From JABMNT01 sp048262255 (GTDB taxonomy: Bacteria > Pseudomonadota > Alphaproteobacteria > Rhodospirillales > Casp-alpha2), in NCBI GenBank assembly GCA_048262255.1, contig JBLXFH010000003.1:372001-436000 (forward strand): 64,000 nucleotides of DNA, in the 5' to 3' direction. Every line of letters starts with the position of its first letter. Positions within the stretch are counted from its first letter, which is position 1. The notes under the pieces are model-generated. The model ran no database searches. It was not told the origin of the DNA and worked only from the letters and a program-made list of their open reading frames with translations. The translations under genes were made by a program, and so were the position numbers. This document shows positions 36,461 to 45,587 of the stretch, piece after piece.

Positions 36461-37182
36461 GTGACATAGACCCGCAACATCTGCGCCTGATTGAAGCCTT
36501 TATTTTTGCCTCGCCGGAACCCGTGACCGAACGCGCCTTGCAAAGCCGCCTGCCGGAAGATGCGGACCTGACGGCATTGCTTGGAGCGTTGCAGACCCAG
36601 TATGAAAGCCGCGGCGTCAATCTGGTGCGGGCCGGGAAATCCTGGGCGTTCCGCACCGCAGAAGACATTTCTTCGCTCCTCAACAAGGAAATCGAGGTCG
36701 GCCGCGCGCCGTCTCGGGCCGCTGTTGAGACACTGGCCATCGTCGCCTACCACCAACCGGTCACAAGAGCCGAGATCGAGGAAATCCGAGGCGTCAGTTT
36801 GTCGAAAGGCACCCTTGATCTGTTATTCGAAGCCGAATGGATCAAACCTCGCGGCCGTCGCCAGACGCCGGGCCGTCCGGTCACCTGGGGCACCACGGAT
36901 TCCTTTTTGGATCATTTCGGCCTCAACGACATACGCGATCTGCCCGGCATGGAAGATCTGAAAGCCGCAGGTCTGCTGGAATCCGGCCCGGCCATCAACG
37001 CCTACGCATCGCGCGGTGCCATCGGCGCCAAAGGCAGCGGCAATGCCGATGAGGAAGTGGTCGACGAAGAACTGCTTCTGGTCATGGCCGACGAAGAAAC
37101 CGCCGAACTGCCACCGGAAACCATCATGGAAGAAGCCGAAACGCAACCGGAACCGCTGGACCCGGAAGAAGACGAGCGATAA
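36457..37182 (+). CDS. scpB: Segregation and condensation protein ScpB
   Basis: This 241-residue protein has two winged-helix domains. It contains RLIEAFIFASPEPVTE, a segment with AVETLAIVAYHQPVTRAEIE, GRRQTPGRPVTWGTTDSFL and FGLNDIRDLPGMEDL, all typical. The last 50 residues are acidic and probably disordered, mirroring ScpA. It binds ScpA-SMC. An ACGCCTT-AAGGCGT hairpin without a T-run follows at 37197-37215. Confidence 0.95.
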   Translation: MSDIDPQHLRLIEAFIFASPEPVTERALQSRLPEDADLTALLGALQTQYESRGVNLVRAGKSWAFRTAEDISSLLNKEIEVGRAPSRAAVETLAIVAYHQPVTRAEIEEIRGVSLSKGTLDLLFEAEWIKPRGRRQTPGRPVTWGTTDSFLDHFGLNDIRDLPGMEDLKAAGLLESGPAINAYASRGAIGAKGSGNADEEVVDEELLLVMADEETAELPPETIMEEAETQPEPLDPEEDER

Positions 37183-37298
37183 CCCTGTTCGGCTAAACGC
37201 CTTGCAGGAAGGCGTCACTCAAAACAAACAGGATGTAGGCGGCTAATCGACCTCGGATTATAATGCTCCTGATATAGCCCCGCACCAAGGATGTCCCC

Positions 37299-37688
37299 AT
37301 GCGCAACCTTAAACCCATCTCCCTAAATAAAGCCTTTTCAGACGTGACTTTTTTGGCTGATCGTAAACCGGATACGCCGGATGAGATAAGCGCCGGGGCT
37401 TTCGCCATGCTGGCCGATTATCGGGACGGCGGCATTTTCATCGGGCATTACGCCGGTAATTCCGAGTGGGAGCGCCACGGCCAGGGTGACGAGATAGTCA
37501 TGGTCCTCGAAGGGGAGACAACCCTGTTCATTTTTGAGGATCATCAAGAAACGCCCTATCGGATTGGCGCAGGCGAGATGATTGTCGTGCCGCAGGGCCT
37601 ATGGCACCGGTTTGAAACGCCAAACGGCGTCAAAATCATGTCTGTCACGCCAAGCCCCACCGATCACCGCCTTGATCATCCCGGTTGA
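37299..37688 (+). CDS. Cupin-domain protein
   Basis: This is a 129-residue single cupin barrel. EWERHGQGDEIVMVLEGE and VPQGLWHRFET correspond to cupin motifs 1 and 2. Motif 1 has one histidine followed by glutamate, so metal binding is possible but reduced. Substrate unknown. It is a separate short gene between scpB and the TauE-like gene. Confidence 0.85.
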   Translation: MRNLKPISLNKAFSDVTFLADRKPDTPDEISAGAFAMLADYRDGGIFIGHYAGNSEWERHGQGDEIVMVLEGETTLFIFEDHQETPYRIGAGEMIVVPQGLWHRFETPNGVKIMSVTPSPTDHRLDHPG

Positions 37689-37767
37689 TGCACAAATAAA
37701 CCGGGCCTGTTTCCAGAACAGGGTAAGGCCGGATTGCCGACGGATCAGCCAACTGCTAGTTTAAGCT

Positions 37768-38505
37768 ATGATTGACCTCTCTCTGGCTCCTTTAATTATC
37801 GGCGTATTTCTGATCGCGGGCATGGTTAAAGGGGTTATCGGCCTTGGTCTGCCGACAGTCAGTCTTGCCCTGTTAACCGCCGCCATCGATTTGCCACAGG
37901 CCATGGTGCTTTTGCTGGTTCCCTCTTTTGTCACGAATTTGTGGCAGGCCATGATGGGGGGAAATGGCAAAACGATCCTGTGCCGACTCTGGCCTTTTCT
38001 GCTCATGGCGACGATTACCGTCTGGATTGGTGCCATTGCGCTCAACCGAGTCGACCTTCCGGTTCTGTCCTCTCTTCTCGGTTTGTTGCTCGTTCTTTAC
38101 GGGGGGATTAATCTGTTTGGGTTTCATATCACCTTATCGGCGCGTCAGGAGGCCTGGGCCGGGCCGTTGCTCGGTTCAGCCAATGGCATTCTGACGGGAA
38201 TGACGGGCTCGTTTGTTGTTCCTGGCGTTCTGTTTCTGCAAGCCATTGGTTTGCCCCGCGAAATGCTGATACAGGCCATGGGTATTTTCTTTACCACGTC
38301 AACATTGGCGCTGGCCTTGGCCCTGCATGACAATGACTTTTTATCTGGTGAACTCGGGTTGATGTCAGCTTTTGGCTTAATCCCAGCTCTTATCGGTATG
38401 GGATTGGGGCAACTCATCCGCCGCCGCTTGTCTGAGCATTACTTCCGGCAGGTGTTTTTTGTATCGCTGGTTCTCATGGGCATATACATCATTATGAGCT
38501 CTTAA
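37768..38505 (+). CDS. TauE/SafE-family sulfite/anion exporter-like permease
   Basis: This 245-residue membrane protein has about seven to eight hydrophobic segments. The first half has GMVKGVIGLGLPTVSLAL and the second GSANGILTGMTGSFVVPG, the twin glycine-rich motifs of the TauE/SafE (DUF81) family. Members carry sulfite, sulfoacetate or other small anions, and the cargo cannot be told here. Confidence 0.9.
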   Translation: MIDLSLAPLIIGVFLIAGMVKGVIGLGLPTVSLALLTAAIDLPQAMVLLLVPSFVTNLWQAMMGGNGKTILCRLWPFLLMATITVWIGAIALNRVDLPVLSSLLGLLLVLYGGINLFGFHITLSARQEAWAGPLLGSANGILTGMTGSFVVPGVLFLQAIGLPREMLIQAMGIFFTTSTLALALALHDNDFLSGELGLMSAFGLIPALIGMGLGQLIRRRLSEHYFRQVFFVSLVLMGIYIIMSS

Positions 38506-38660
38506 TGGATGAGAACGGCAGTCCCGCCCGCGGAGGCCTGCAGGCTTCATAAAAGTCATTTTAAAAAATGGATTGAAGGGGCACAGGATGCATTGCCCCC
38601 TCCGGAGCAATCTGCCATTATCCGGCAACTCTAAACTGGGATTGAGAACGGATAAAACGC

Positions 38661-38903
38661 ATGGGTGCATTTAGTATTTGGCACTGGCTGATCGTACTGG
38701 TCGTCGTTCTTGTGCTTTTTGGTGGCGGCGGAAAAATTTCGCGGCTTATGGGTGATTTCGGCAAAGGCCTGAAATCCTTCAAAAAGGGCATGAAAGAAGA
38801 AGACGAAACGGACGCTAAGCCGGAAGAGCCGAAAGTCTTGAATTCTGAAGCTGCCGATGCAGCGGGTGACACATCAGACAAAGACAAGGCTTCCAGCAAC
38901 TAA
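38661..38903 (+). CDS. tatA: Sec-independent translocase subunit TatA
   Basis: This is an 80-residue protein. A single N-terminal membrane helix (IWHWLIVLVVVLVLFGGGG) leads into an amphipathic helix (ISRLMGDFGKGLKSFKKGMK) and an acidic tail. The phenylalanine-glycine hinge is present. It polymerises to move folded twin-arginine proteins. It starts the tatABC run. Confidence 0.95.
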   Translation: MGAFSIWHWLIVLVVVLVLFGGGGKISRLMGDFGKGLKSFKKGMKEEDETDAKPEEPKVLNSEAADAAGDTSDKDKASSN

Positions 38904-38998
38904 TCAGGTGAACTCGCCGGGTTTTCCATTGCCCGTCATCATCTTTGCTGAGTCTTTTCTTTATCTTTTGCACCTAAAATCTGGAGTGTAGGCCCGCC

Positions 38999-39433
38999 AT
39001 GTTCGATATCGGATGGCAGGAATTGTTTATCGTCGCAGTGCTGGCAATTATTGTTGTCGGCCCGCGCGATTTGCCACGCACACTCCGCACCGTCATGGGT
39101 TATATCCGCAAAGCCAAGGGCATGGCGCGCGATTTCCAGAACGGCATTGATGAAGTGGCGCGGGAAGTGGAGTTGGACGACATCCGTCAGGAAGCCAACA
39201 AAATCGCCCATATGGACCTGGACAAAGAGGTTGAGAACACCCTTGATCCCTCAGGTTCGCTGAAAAAAGACATGGATATGAGCGAAGTCCAATCGGCCAT
39301 TCAGGATCAGGCAAACGCCATGAATACTGAAAAGCCCGAGCCCAAAGCTTCTAAAGAGAAGACATCTGCCGAGACCCCACCAAAAGAAACCCTTGATGAG
39401 CCCACCGAGACCTCATCCAAAGTAACTGGATAA
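38999..39433 (+). CDS. tatB: Sec-independent translocase subunit TatB
   Basis: This is a 144-residue protein starting MFDIGWQELFIVAVLAIIVV, then GPRDLPRTLRTVMGYIRKAK, the TatB signature. A long charged and disordered tail ends in Pro/Glu/Lys/Thr repeats. With TatC it forms the twin-arginine receptor. It lies five bases before tatC. Confidence 0.95.
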   Translation: MFDIGWQELFIVAVLAIIVVGPRDLPRTLRTVMGYIRKAKGMARDFQNGIDEVAREVELDDIRQEANKIAHMDLDKEVENTLDPSGSLKKDMDMSEVQSAIQDQANAMNTEKPEPKASKEKTSAETPPKETLDEPTETSSKVTG

Positions 39434-39438
39434 CCGAA

Positions 39439-40386
39439 GTGGCCGAGGACACCTCCGTAGACGAAGCGAAAATGCCATTGCTTGATCATCTGATCGAGTT
39501 GCGTCAGCGACTTCTGTGGTCGGCCCTCAGCATTATCATATTGTTTCTGTTTTTTTACTATTTCGCCGACAACATCTACGGCTTTCTGGTCCAGCCTCTG
39601 GCCGATATCATGGCGGAAACCGGGCGTGACCGCCGGCTTATCTTCACGGCCATGCATGAAGCCTTCTTCACCTACATCAAGGTGGCGTTCTTTGCAGCCA
39701 TATTTGTCGCCTTTCCGTTCATCGCCATGCAGCTCTGGATGTTCATTGCGCCCGGCCTCTACAAACATGAAAAAAGCGCATTTCTGCCATTTCTGATCGC
39801 AACGCCCATCCTGTTCTTCATGGGCGGCGCACTTGTCTATTATTACATTCTGCCCGTTGCCTGGAAATTCTTCCTGAGCTTTGAATCAGCTGGTGGGGCA
39901 GGGGCAATGCCTATCCAGCTGGAAGCCAAGGTTAACGAATATCTGTCGCTGGTGATGCGTCTGATTTTTGCCTTTGGTATCTGTTTTGAGCTGCCTGTGG
40001 TCATGACTTTACTTGGCCGGGTTGGCCTCGCCACCTCCAAAGGCATGGCCGAAAAACGCAAATACGCCATCGTTCTCGCCTTTGTCGCGGCCGCTATTCT
40101 GACGCCACCGGACCCGATCAGCCAGATCGGCCTCGCTCTGCCGACCATCCTTCTCTACGAAATATCGATCATTTCCGTGCGCATGATTGAGAAAAAACGC
40201 GCCGAAAATGAAGATGAAGACGATGATGATGACGACGATGAAGATGAAAACGTGGAGTCGCCGGACGCCAAGGGCTTTGACGAGGATGAATTTGAAGACG
40301 ATTACGATCTCGAGTCCGAACCGAACCGTGCCGAAAAGAAAAAGCCAGCGCCAAAGATTGATCCTACGGATTTCGAAGGCCCCTAA
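39439..40386 (+). CDS. tatC: Sec-independent translocase subunit TatC
   Basis: This is a 315-residue protein starting at GTG 39439. Six membrane segments are visible, with MPLLDHLIELRQRLLWSA at the N-terminus, FFTYIKVAFFAAIFVAFPF, and TPPDPISQIGLALPTILLYE near the last helices. TatC recognises twin-arginine signals. The final 70 residues are an unusually acidic tail (runs of Asp and Glu, then a Lys/Pro segment), which lies on the cytoplasmic side and is longer than in Escherichia coli. Confidence 0.95.
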   Translation: MAEDTSVDEAKMPLLDHLIELRQRLLWSALSIIILFLFFYYFADNIYGFLVQPLADIMAETGRDRRLIFTAMHEAFFTYIKVAFFAAIFVAFPFIAMQLWMFIAPGLYKHEKSAFLPFLIATPILFFMGGALVYYYILPVAWKFFLSFESAGGAGAMPIQLEAKVNEYLSLVMRLIFAFGICFELPVVMTLLGRVGLATSKGMAEKRKYAIVLAFVAAAILTPPDPISQIGLALPTILLYEISIISVRMIEKKRAENEDEDDDDDDDEDENVESPDAKGFDEDEFEDDYDLESEPNRAEKKKPAPKIDPTDFEGP

Positions 40387-40508
40387 AATTTTTGCGGTTT
40401 CGAAAATGACCGCGGCCACGGGCCAACTGACTCTTTCAACGGCCGATCTCTTCTCCTATAAATTGCGGGCATATGGATTCTTCTAAAACGCAGGGATAAC
40501 CTCCTCAA

Positions 40509-41789
40509 ATGTTTGATATCAAATGGATTAGGGATAATCCGACAAAATTCGACGAAGGCCTTGGCAAGCGCGGACTTCCACCACAAGCAGAGGCATTGAT
40601 TGCCCTGGATGAACTGCGCCGCAACGCCCAAACCCGCGCCCAGCAGATTCAGACCGAACGCAATGCCCTGTCGAAACAGATTGGCGCGGCAAAAGCCAAA
40701 GGCGAAGATGCGTCGGACATCATCGCCCAGGTTTCCCTGTCCAAACAGGCCCAGGCCGAAGCGGAAGCCGAACAGACGCAATCGGCGGCCGATCTGGATT
40801 CCGTGCTATCCACCATCCCTAATCTGCCGTTTGAGGATGTGCCGGTTGGTAAGGATGAGGCAGATAATGTCGAGGTGCGGACTTGGGGAGAAGTCCCGTC
40901 CTTTGATTTCGAGGTGAAAGAACATTTCGATCTGGGCGAAGCGCTGGGCATGATGGACTTCGAGACGGCGGCCAAGCTTTCTGGCGCCCGCTTTGTTCTG
41001 TTATCCGGGGCACTGGCCCGTCTGGAACGCGCACTTGGCAATTTCATGCTGAATTTACATACGGAAGAGAACGGCTTGACGGAAGTCAACCCGCCAGCGC
41101 TGGTCAATGATGCAACCATGTACGGTACCGGTCAGTTACCGAAGTTCGGTGAAGACCTGTTCAAGACGGAAGACGGCTACTGGCTGATCCCGACGGCGGA
41201 AGTGCCGCTGACCAACATCGTTGCCGGTCATATTCTGGATGAAGACTATCTGCCGCGCCGCTACACGGCGATGACCTGGTGTTTTCGCTCGGAAGCCGGG
41301 GCCGCAGGCCGCGACACCCGGGGCATGATCCGCCAGCACCAGTTCAGCAAGGTGGAAATGGTCTCGATCACCAAGGCCGAAGAATCGGACGCCGAACTGG
41401 AACGCATGACTGGCTGCGCCGAGGAAGTTCTGAAACGTCTCAACCTGCCGTACCGAACGGTTGTACTCTCCACAGGAGACATGGGGTTTGGCGCCCGCAA
41501 GACTTATGATATCGAAGTCTGGCTGCCCGGCCAGAACGCTTACAGGGAAATTTCCTCCTGCTCCAACTGCGGAGATTTTCAGGCCCGGCGCATGCACGCG
41601 CGCTACCGCGAGAAGGGTGAAAAAGACTTGAAATTCGTCCATACCCTGAACGGCTCCGGTCTGGCCATTGGCCGCACGATGATCGCCATCATGGAAAACT
41701 ACCAACAGGCCGATGGGTCCATTGTCATCCCCGAGGCCTTAAGGCCCTATATGGGGGGACTGGACATCATCAAGGCAATAGAAAGCTGA
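40509..41789 (+). CDS. serS: Seryl-tRNA synthetase
   Basis: This 426-residue class II synthetase starts MFDIKWIRDNPTKFDEGL. It has the N-terminal antiparallel coiled-coil arm that holds the long tRNA-Ser arm (residues 30-100), motif 2 (FRSEAGAAGRDTRGMIRQHQ) and motif 3 in NGSGLAIGRTMIAIMEN. Length is normal. It is followed four bases later by surE. Confidence 0.97.
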   Translation: MFDIKWIRDNPTKFDEGLGKRGLPPQAEALIALDELRRNAQTRAQQIQTERNALSKQIGAAKAKGEDASDIIAQVSLSKQAQAEAEAEQTQSAADLDSVLSTIPNLPFEDVPVGKDEADNVEVRTWGEVPSFDFEVKEHFDLGEALGMMDFETAAKLSGARFVLLSGALARLERALGNFMLNLHTEENGLTEVNPPALVNDATMYGTGQLPKFGEDLFKTEDGYWLIPTAEVPLTNIVAGHILDEDYLPRRYTAMTWCFRSEAGAAGRDTRGMIRQHQFSKVEMVSITKAEESDAELERMTGCAEEVLKRLNLPYRTVVLSTGDMGFGARKTYDIEVWLPGQNAYREISSCSNCGDFQARRMHARYREKGEKDLKFVHTLNGSGLAIGRTMIAIMENYQQADGSIVIPEALRPYMGGLDIIKAIES

Positions 41790-41793
41790 CACC

Positions 41794-42561
41794 TTGGATT
41801 TGAAAAACGCCCGGATTTTGCTGTCCAACGATGACGGGATTGCCGCGCCAGGCCTGAAAACCCTGGAACGCGCCATCAAGCCGCTGGTCAAAGAGGTTTG
41901 GGTTGTGGCACCTGAAACCGAGCAGAGCGCAACCAGCCATTCGCTGACGCTTCGCCAACCGTTACGTATCCGTAAAATATCGAAACGCCGCTTTGCCGTT
42001 GATGGGACCCCGACCGATAGTGTTTTGCTGGGGATTTCCGAAGTCATGAAAGAATGCCCCCCGGATTATGTCATCTCGGGTATCAACAAGGGCGGAAACC
42101 TGGGTGAAGATGTTACCTATTCGGGAACCGTTGCCGCTGCCATGGAAGGCGCTTTGCTGGGCGTACGCTCGATTGCCCTCAGTCAGGTTTATTCCGATAC
42201 CCGGACCGTTCATTGGGCGACTGCCGAACACTGGTTGCCGAAAGTTCTCGAACAACTGGCAAAAATCGACTGGTCCTCAAACATCCTGATGAACGTGAAC
42301 TTTCCGCCGGTCAACGCCAATGCCGTCACCGGCATCGAAAGTGTCCGTCAGGGCCACCGCAAAATCGGGGGCGGCTTGACACCGGGGACCGACCCCCGAG
42401 GCGAGCGTTACTACTGGATTGGTCCGCAACGCGAAGAAAGCCGCTCCGCCAGAGGAACAGATCTGGAAGCCGTTCTGCGCGGCGCGATCACCGTTACCCC
42501 CTTAAGTCTGGACTTAACTGATAAGGCGACGCTCAAAAAACTGAAAGCGTCGTTTTCATGA
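41794..42561 (+). CDS. surE: 5'/3'-nucleotidase SurE
   Basis: This is a 255-residue SurE. ILLSNDDGIAAPGLKTLE with the Asp-Asp metal pair, APETEQSATSHSLTLRQPLR, and SGINKGGNLGEDVTYSGTV are all signatures. It dephosphorylates nucleoside monophosphates in the stationary phase/stress response. The start is TTG 41794. The stop overlaps the pcm ATG, the classic surE-pcm pairing. Confidence 0.96.
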   Translation: MDLKNARILLSNDDGIAAPGLKTLERAIKPLVKEVWVVAPETEQSATSHSLTLRQPLRIRKISKRRFAVDGTPTDSVLLGISEVMKECPPDYVISGINKGGNLGEDVTYSGTVAAAMEGALLGVRSIALSQVYSDTRTVHWATAEHWLPKVLEQLAKIDWSSNILMNVNFPPVNANAVTGIESVRQGHRKIGGGLTPGTDPRGERYYWIGPQREESRSARGTDLEAVLRGAITVTPLSLDLTDKATLKKLKASFS

Positions 42562-43196
42562 GCATCGACCCCCGCCTGCCGCCCCTTATTGAGGAGCTTC
42601 GCGCCAGCGGCGTGACTGATGAAAAGGTGCTGCAGGCCATTGAACGCGTCCCGCGGGACCTGTTTGTGCCCAACCCATTCAAGCAACGCGCCTATGAAAA
42701 CGTCGCACTGCCCATTGGTCGTCACCAGACGATCAGTCAGCCGCTTGTCGTCGGCCTGATGACCCAGGCCCTGGAACTGACCGACCGGACCAAGGTTCTT
42801 GAAGTGGGAACCGGCTCCGGCTACCAGACGGCTGTCCTCTCACCTTTGTGCCGTCGGGTCTATACCATTGAACGGCATCCGCCCCTGCATGACGAGGCGG
42901 AAGCCCGGTTTCGGCAACTGGGGCTGACCAATATCACGGCGATCATCGGCGACGGCTCGGCTGGCTGGCCGGAACAGGCGCCGTTTGAGCGAATCCTGGT
43001 CACCGCAGCGGCCGAAGATGTGCCGCTGGTCTTGCTGGAACAGTTGGCCGTCGGCGGCATCATGATTATCCCCATCGGCATTGATGACCATGACCAGCGA
43101 CTGGTCCGGGTCACCCGCACGCCGGAAGGTGCGGAAACCGATGATCTGGGGGGGGTCCGCTTTGTCCCGCTACTTCCCGGGATCGCCGAAAAATAA
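42558..43196 (+). CDS. pcm: Protein-L-isoaspartate O-methyltransferase
   Basis: This is a 212-residue repair methyltransferase. VLQAIERVPRDLFVP, ALPIGRHQTISQPLVVGLMT (substrate and SAM-proximal segments) and VLEVGTGSGYQTAVLS (SAM motif I) are intact. It methylates isoaspartyl residues so that they can be converted back to aspartate. It is coupled to surE by an ATGA overlap. It is the canonical paralogue of the diverged copy at 16180. Confidence 0.96.
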   Translation: MSIDPRLPPLIEELRASGVTDEKVLQAIERVPRDLFVPNPFKQRAYENVALPIGRHQTISQPLVVGLMTQALELTDRTKVLEVGTGSGYQTAVLSPLCRRVYTIERHPPLHDEAEARFRQLGLTNITAIIGDGSAGWPEQAPFERILVTAAAEDVPLVLLEQLAVGGIMIIPIGIDDHDQRLVRVTRTPEGAETDDLGGVRFVPLLPGIAEK

Positions 43197-43272
43197 CCCG
43201 GCATTTGTTTTTAACGATCTTTCATTGCGAGAGCTCGCATCCTTGGCGATAATTCCAACCATGTGCTCTGTA

Positions 43273-44298
43273 ATGCGTCCATTTCGACTGTTCTGTGTTT
43301 TTCTGGGACTTGGTCTGCTCGGGGCCTGTGGTTATGCCGAATGGCCGCCGCGCAGCAACACACTACACGATGTCAACGCGCAACCGGCCCAAAGCCCCCG
43401 GCAATCAGCCAAAACCTTCATCGGAGCGAGCGCCGTGGTCGTCGGAAAAGGCGATACCGTCTACGCCCTGTCGCGCCGCCATCAGGTGCCGGTACGCACC
43501 ATTATCGAGGCCAATCACCTGAAAGCGCCTTTTATTCTGCAAATCGGACAGCGAATCGAATTGCCGCGTGGGCGCGTTCACAAGATCGTTCGCGGCAATA
43601 CCCTGTTTGGCATCGCCAATACCTATGAGGTCAACGCCTTTGAGCTGGCCCGCATCAACGGCCTCAAGCCGCCCTATGTGATCCATGTAGGAGAAACCCT
43701 GATCCTGCCATCGGAAAACCGCTCCTCATCGACTGTTGCCGTAAGCCCCAATGCCAATTCGACGACAACCAGTCGCTCCAAATCAGCCTCGGCCCCTGCA
43801 AAGCCCGCCAAGGCACCTGCCTGGACGGCGCCCCAGAAAGTCACCCCGGTCAGCCCGGCCAAAACGCCAACACCAACCCAACGCGCCGCCCTGGCACCCC
43901 CACCGGCAAAAAGCGCGCAAGGGTTTCTGTGGCCAGTGCGCGGCAAGGTCATTTCCAACTTCGGCGCAAAAGCCAAGGGACTGCATAATGATGGAATCAA
44001 CATTCAGGCCGGACGCGGCAACCCGGTAATAGCCTCGGAAAACGGTGTGGTTGCCTATGCGGGAAATGAGCTCAGGGGCTTTGGCAATCTGTTGTTGATC
44101 AAACATGCGGATGGCTGGGTCACCGCATACGCCCACAATGACAAGCTGCTGGTCAAGCGTGGAGAAAAGATCAAGCGTGGACAGCAAATCGCAACCATCG
44201 GTTCCACTGGGAATGTGACGACGCCACAACTGCATTTCGAAATCCGCCGCGGCAACAAGGCGCAGGATCCGCGCCGGCATCTGCGCGGCAAGGCCTGA
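43273..44298 (+). CDS. LysM/LytM (M23-like) lipoprotein, NlpD-type amidase activator
   Basis: This is a 341-residue lipoprotein. Signal peptide RLFCVFLGLGLLGACG ends in a lipobox with cysteine. Two LysM repeats follow (VVVGKGDTVYALSRRHQVPV and HKIVRGNTLFGIANTYEVNA), then a Pro/Ala-rich linker and a LytM domain. The metal site is altered: GLHNDGINIQ has Asn where peptidases have the zinc aspartate, while QLHFEIRRG keeps the last histidine. This matches the non-catalytic activators NlpD/EnvC, which switch on amidases at division. The start could also be ATG 43261. Confidence 0.88.
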   Translation: MRPFRLFCVFLGLGLLGACGYAEWPPRSNTLHDVNAQPAQSPRQSAKTFIGASAVVVGKGDTVYALSRRHQVPVRTIIEANHLKAPFILQIGQRIELPRGRVHKIVRGNTLFGIANTYEVNAFELARINGLKPPYVIHVGETLILPSENRSSSTVAVSPNANSTTTSRSKSASAPAKPAKAPAWTAPQKVTPVSPAKTPTPTQRAALAPPPAKSAQGFLWPVRGKVISNFGAKAKGLHNDGINIQAGRGNPVIASENGVVAYAGNELRGFGNLLLIKHADGWVTAYAHNDKLLVKRGEKIKRGQQIATIGSTGNVTTPQLHFEIRRGNKAQDPRRHLRGKA

Positions 44299-44351
44299 AC
44301 CGGAATTAATCATATAAAAACGTGAGTACGAAAGAGCGTTGTTTAAATCAT

Positions 44352-45356
44352 ATGGATCCTTTGACACAAGGCGCTTTGGGCGCTGCATTACCGCAAACAA
44401 TCGCAAAAAAACCACATCTCTCCTATGCCGGTGTGTTTGGGTTTTTGGCAGGAATGACAGCGGATCTGGACGTGTTTATCCGTTCTGTAGAAGACCCGCT
44501 TTTGTACCTCGAATTTCATCGCCAGTTTACCCATTCCCTGGTCTTTATCCCCATTGGGGGCGCGTTGGTCGGCCTTATCCTGTTCGGGCTTATCGGCAAA
44601 CGCTGGAACCTTACACTTCGCCAAAGCATTCTTTATAGCACTTTGGGCTATGCAACGCATGGCTTGCTGGATGCCTGCACCAGTTATGGCACACTGTTGT
44701 TCTGGCCGTTCAGTGATTTGAGGGTTGCCTGGAACGCCATTTCAGTCATTGACCCTCTGTTTACCTTGCCAGTCCTTACAGGTGTTTTAATTGCCAGCCT
44801 CAAACAAAAGCCGGTTTTTGCCCGTGCGGCTTTGATCTGGGCGGTTTTTTATATGTCCCTGGGCTTTTTCCAACGCGAAGCTGCAGAACAAATCGGCAGA
44901 AACCTCGCCGCAGAGCGGGGGCATACTGTGCTCCGTATTGAAGCAAAACCAAGTTTCGCAAACTTGCTGATCTGGAAAACCGTCTATGAAACCCCAAGCC
45001 GGTTTTACGTCGATGCCGTGCGCCCAGGCTTTTCAGTTAAGGTGTTCCCTGGCAGTTCCATTGCAAAACTGGATGTTTCAAATAATTTCAGCTGGCTTGA
45101 CCCCAGCTCACAACAAACCCGGGATATCGAACGCTTTCGCACGTTTAGCAACGGCTACGTAGCGCAGGACCCGGCGCACCCAAACAGAATCATTGATGTC
45201 CGCTACGCCATGCTGCCTAACGAAATCTCCGCTCTGTGGTCGATTGAGTTGTCTCAATCTGCCCCACCGACCGCCCATGTGCAATTTCTGACAAGCCGCG
45301 GCCCCATTGCCAGCCAGGCGCAAACGCTATGGCGAATGATCTTAGGCGATATATAA
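44352..45356 (+). CDS. YdjM/DUF457-type inner-membrane metal-dependent hydrolase
   Basis: This is a 334-residue protein starting MDPLTQGALGAALPQTI, a family signature. FLAGMTADLDVFIR, FHRQFTHSLVFIP and GYATHGLLDACTSYGT carry the conserved Asp and His residues between four or five membrane helices; the C-terminal 150 residues are soluble. The family (LexA-regulated YdjM in Escherichia coli) is predicted to be a hydrolase, with no proven substrate. GTG 44322 would add ten residues, but ATG 44352 fits the family start. Confidence 0.88.
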   Translation: MDPLTQGALGAALPQTIAKKPHLSYAGVFGFLAGMTADLDVFIRSVEDPLLYLEFHRQFTHSLVFIPIGGALVGLILFGLIGKRWNLTLRQSILYSTLGYATHGLLDACTSYGTLLFWPFSDLRVAWNAISVIDPLFTLPVLTGVLIASLKQKPVFARAALIWAVFYMSLGFFQREAAEQIGRNLAAERGHTVLRIEAKPSFANLLIWKTVYETPSRFYVDAVRPGFSVKVFPGSSIAKLDVSNNFSWLDPSSQQTRDIERFRTFSNGYVAQDPAHPNRIIDVRYAMLPNEISALWSIELSQSAPPTAHVQFLTSRGPIASQAQTLWRMILGDI

Positions 45357-45587
45357 GCAGAAAGCCGGTGCCCGCCATTCAGCTTATTAAATATCTTTTT
45401 CCAGTTCCCTGTAAAACAGTATGCTGTAACTGTTCTCCCATAAGCTTACCGCAAACCTGAATTCGGCTTTATTCCAGGCGTCGACAGCCATTCTTGAGCG
45501 TTAATACGATTATTAACCTCACAAATGTCCGGGATGCAGCGTTTGAGAGTCATCCCCTGAAAAAAACAACAAGGTTAGCGCCTCACC

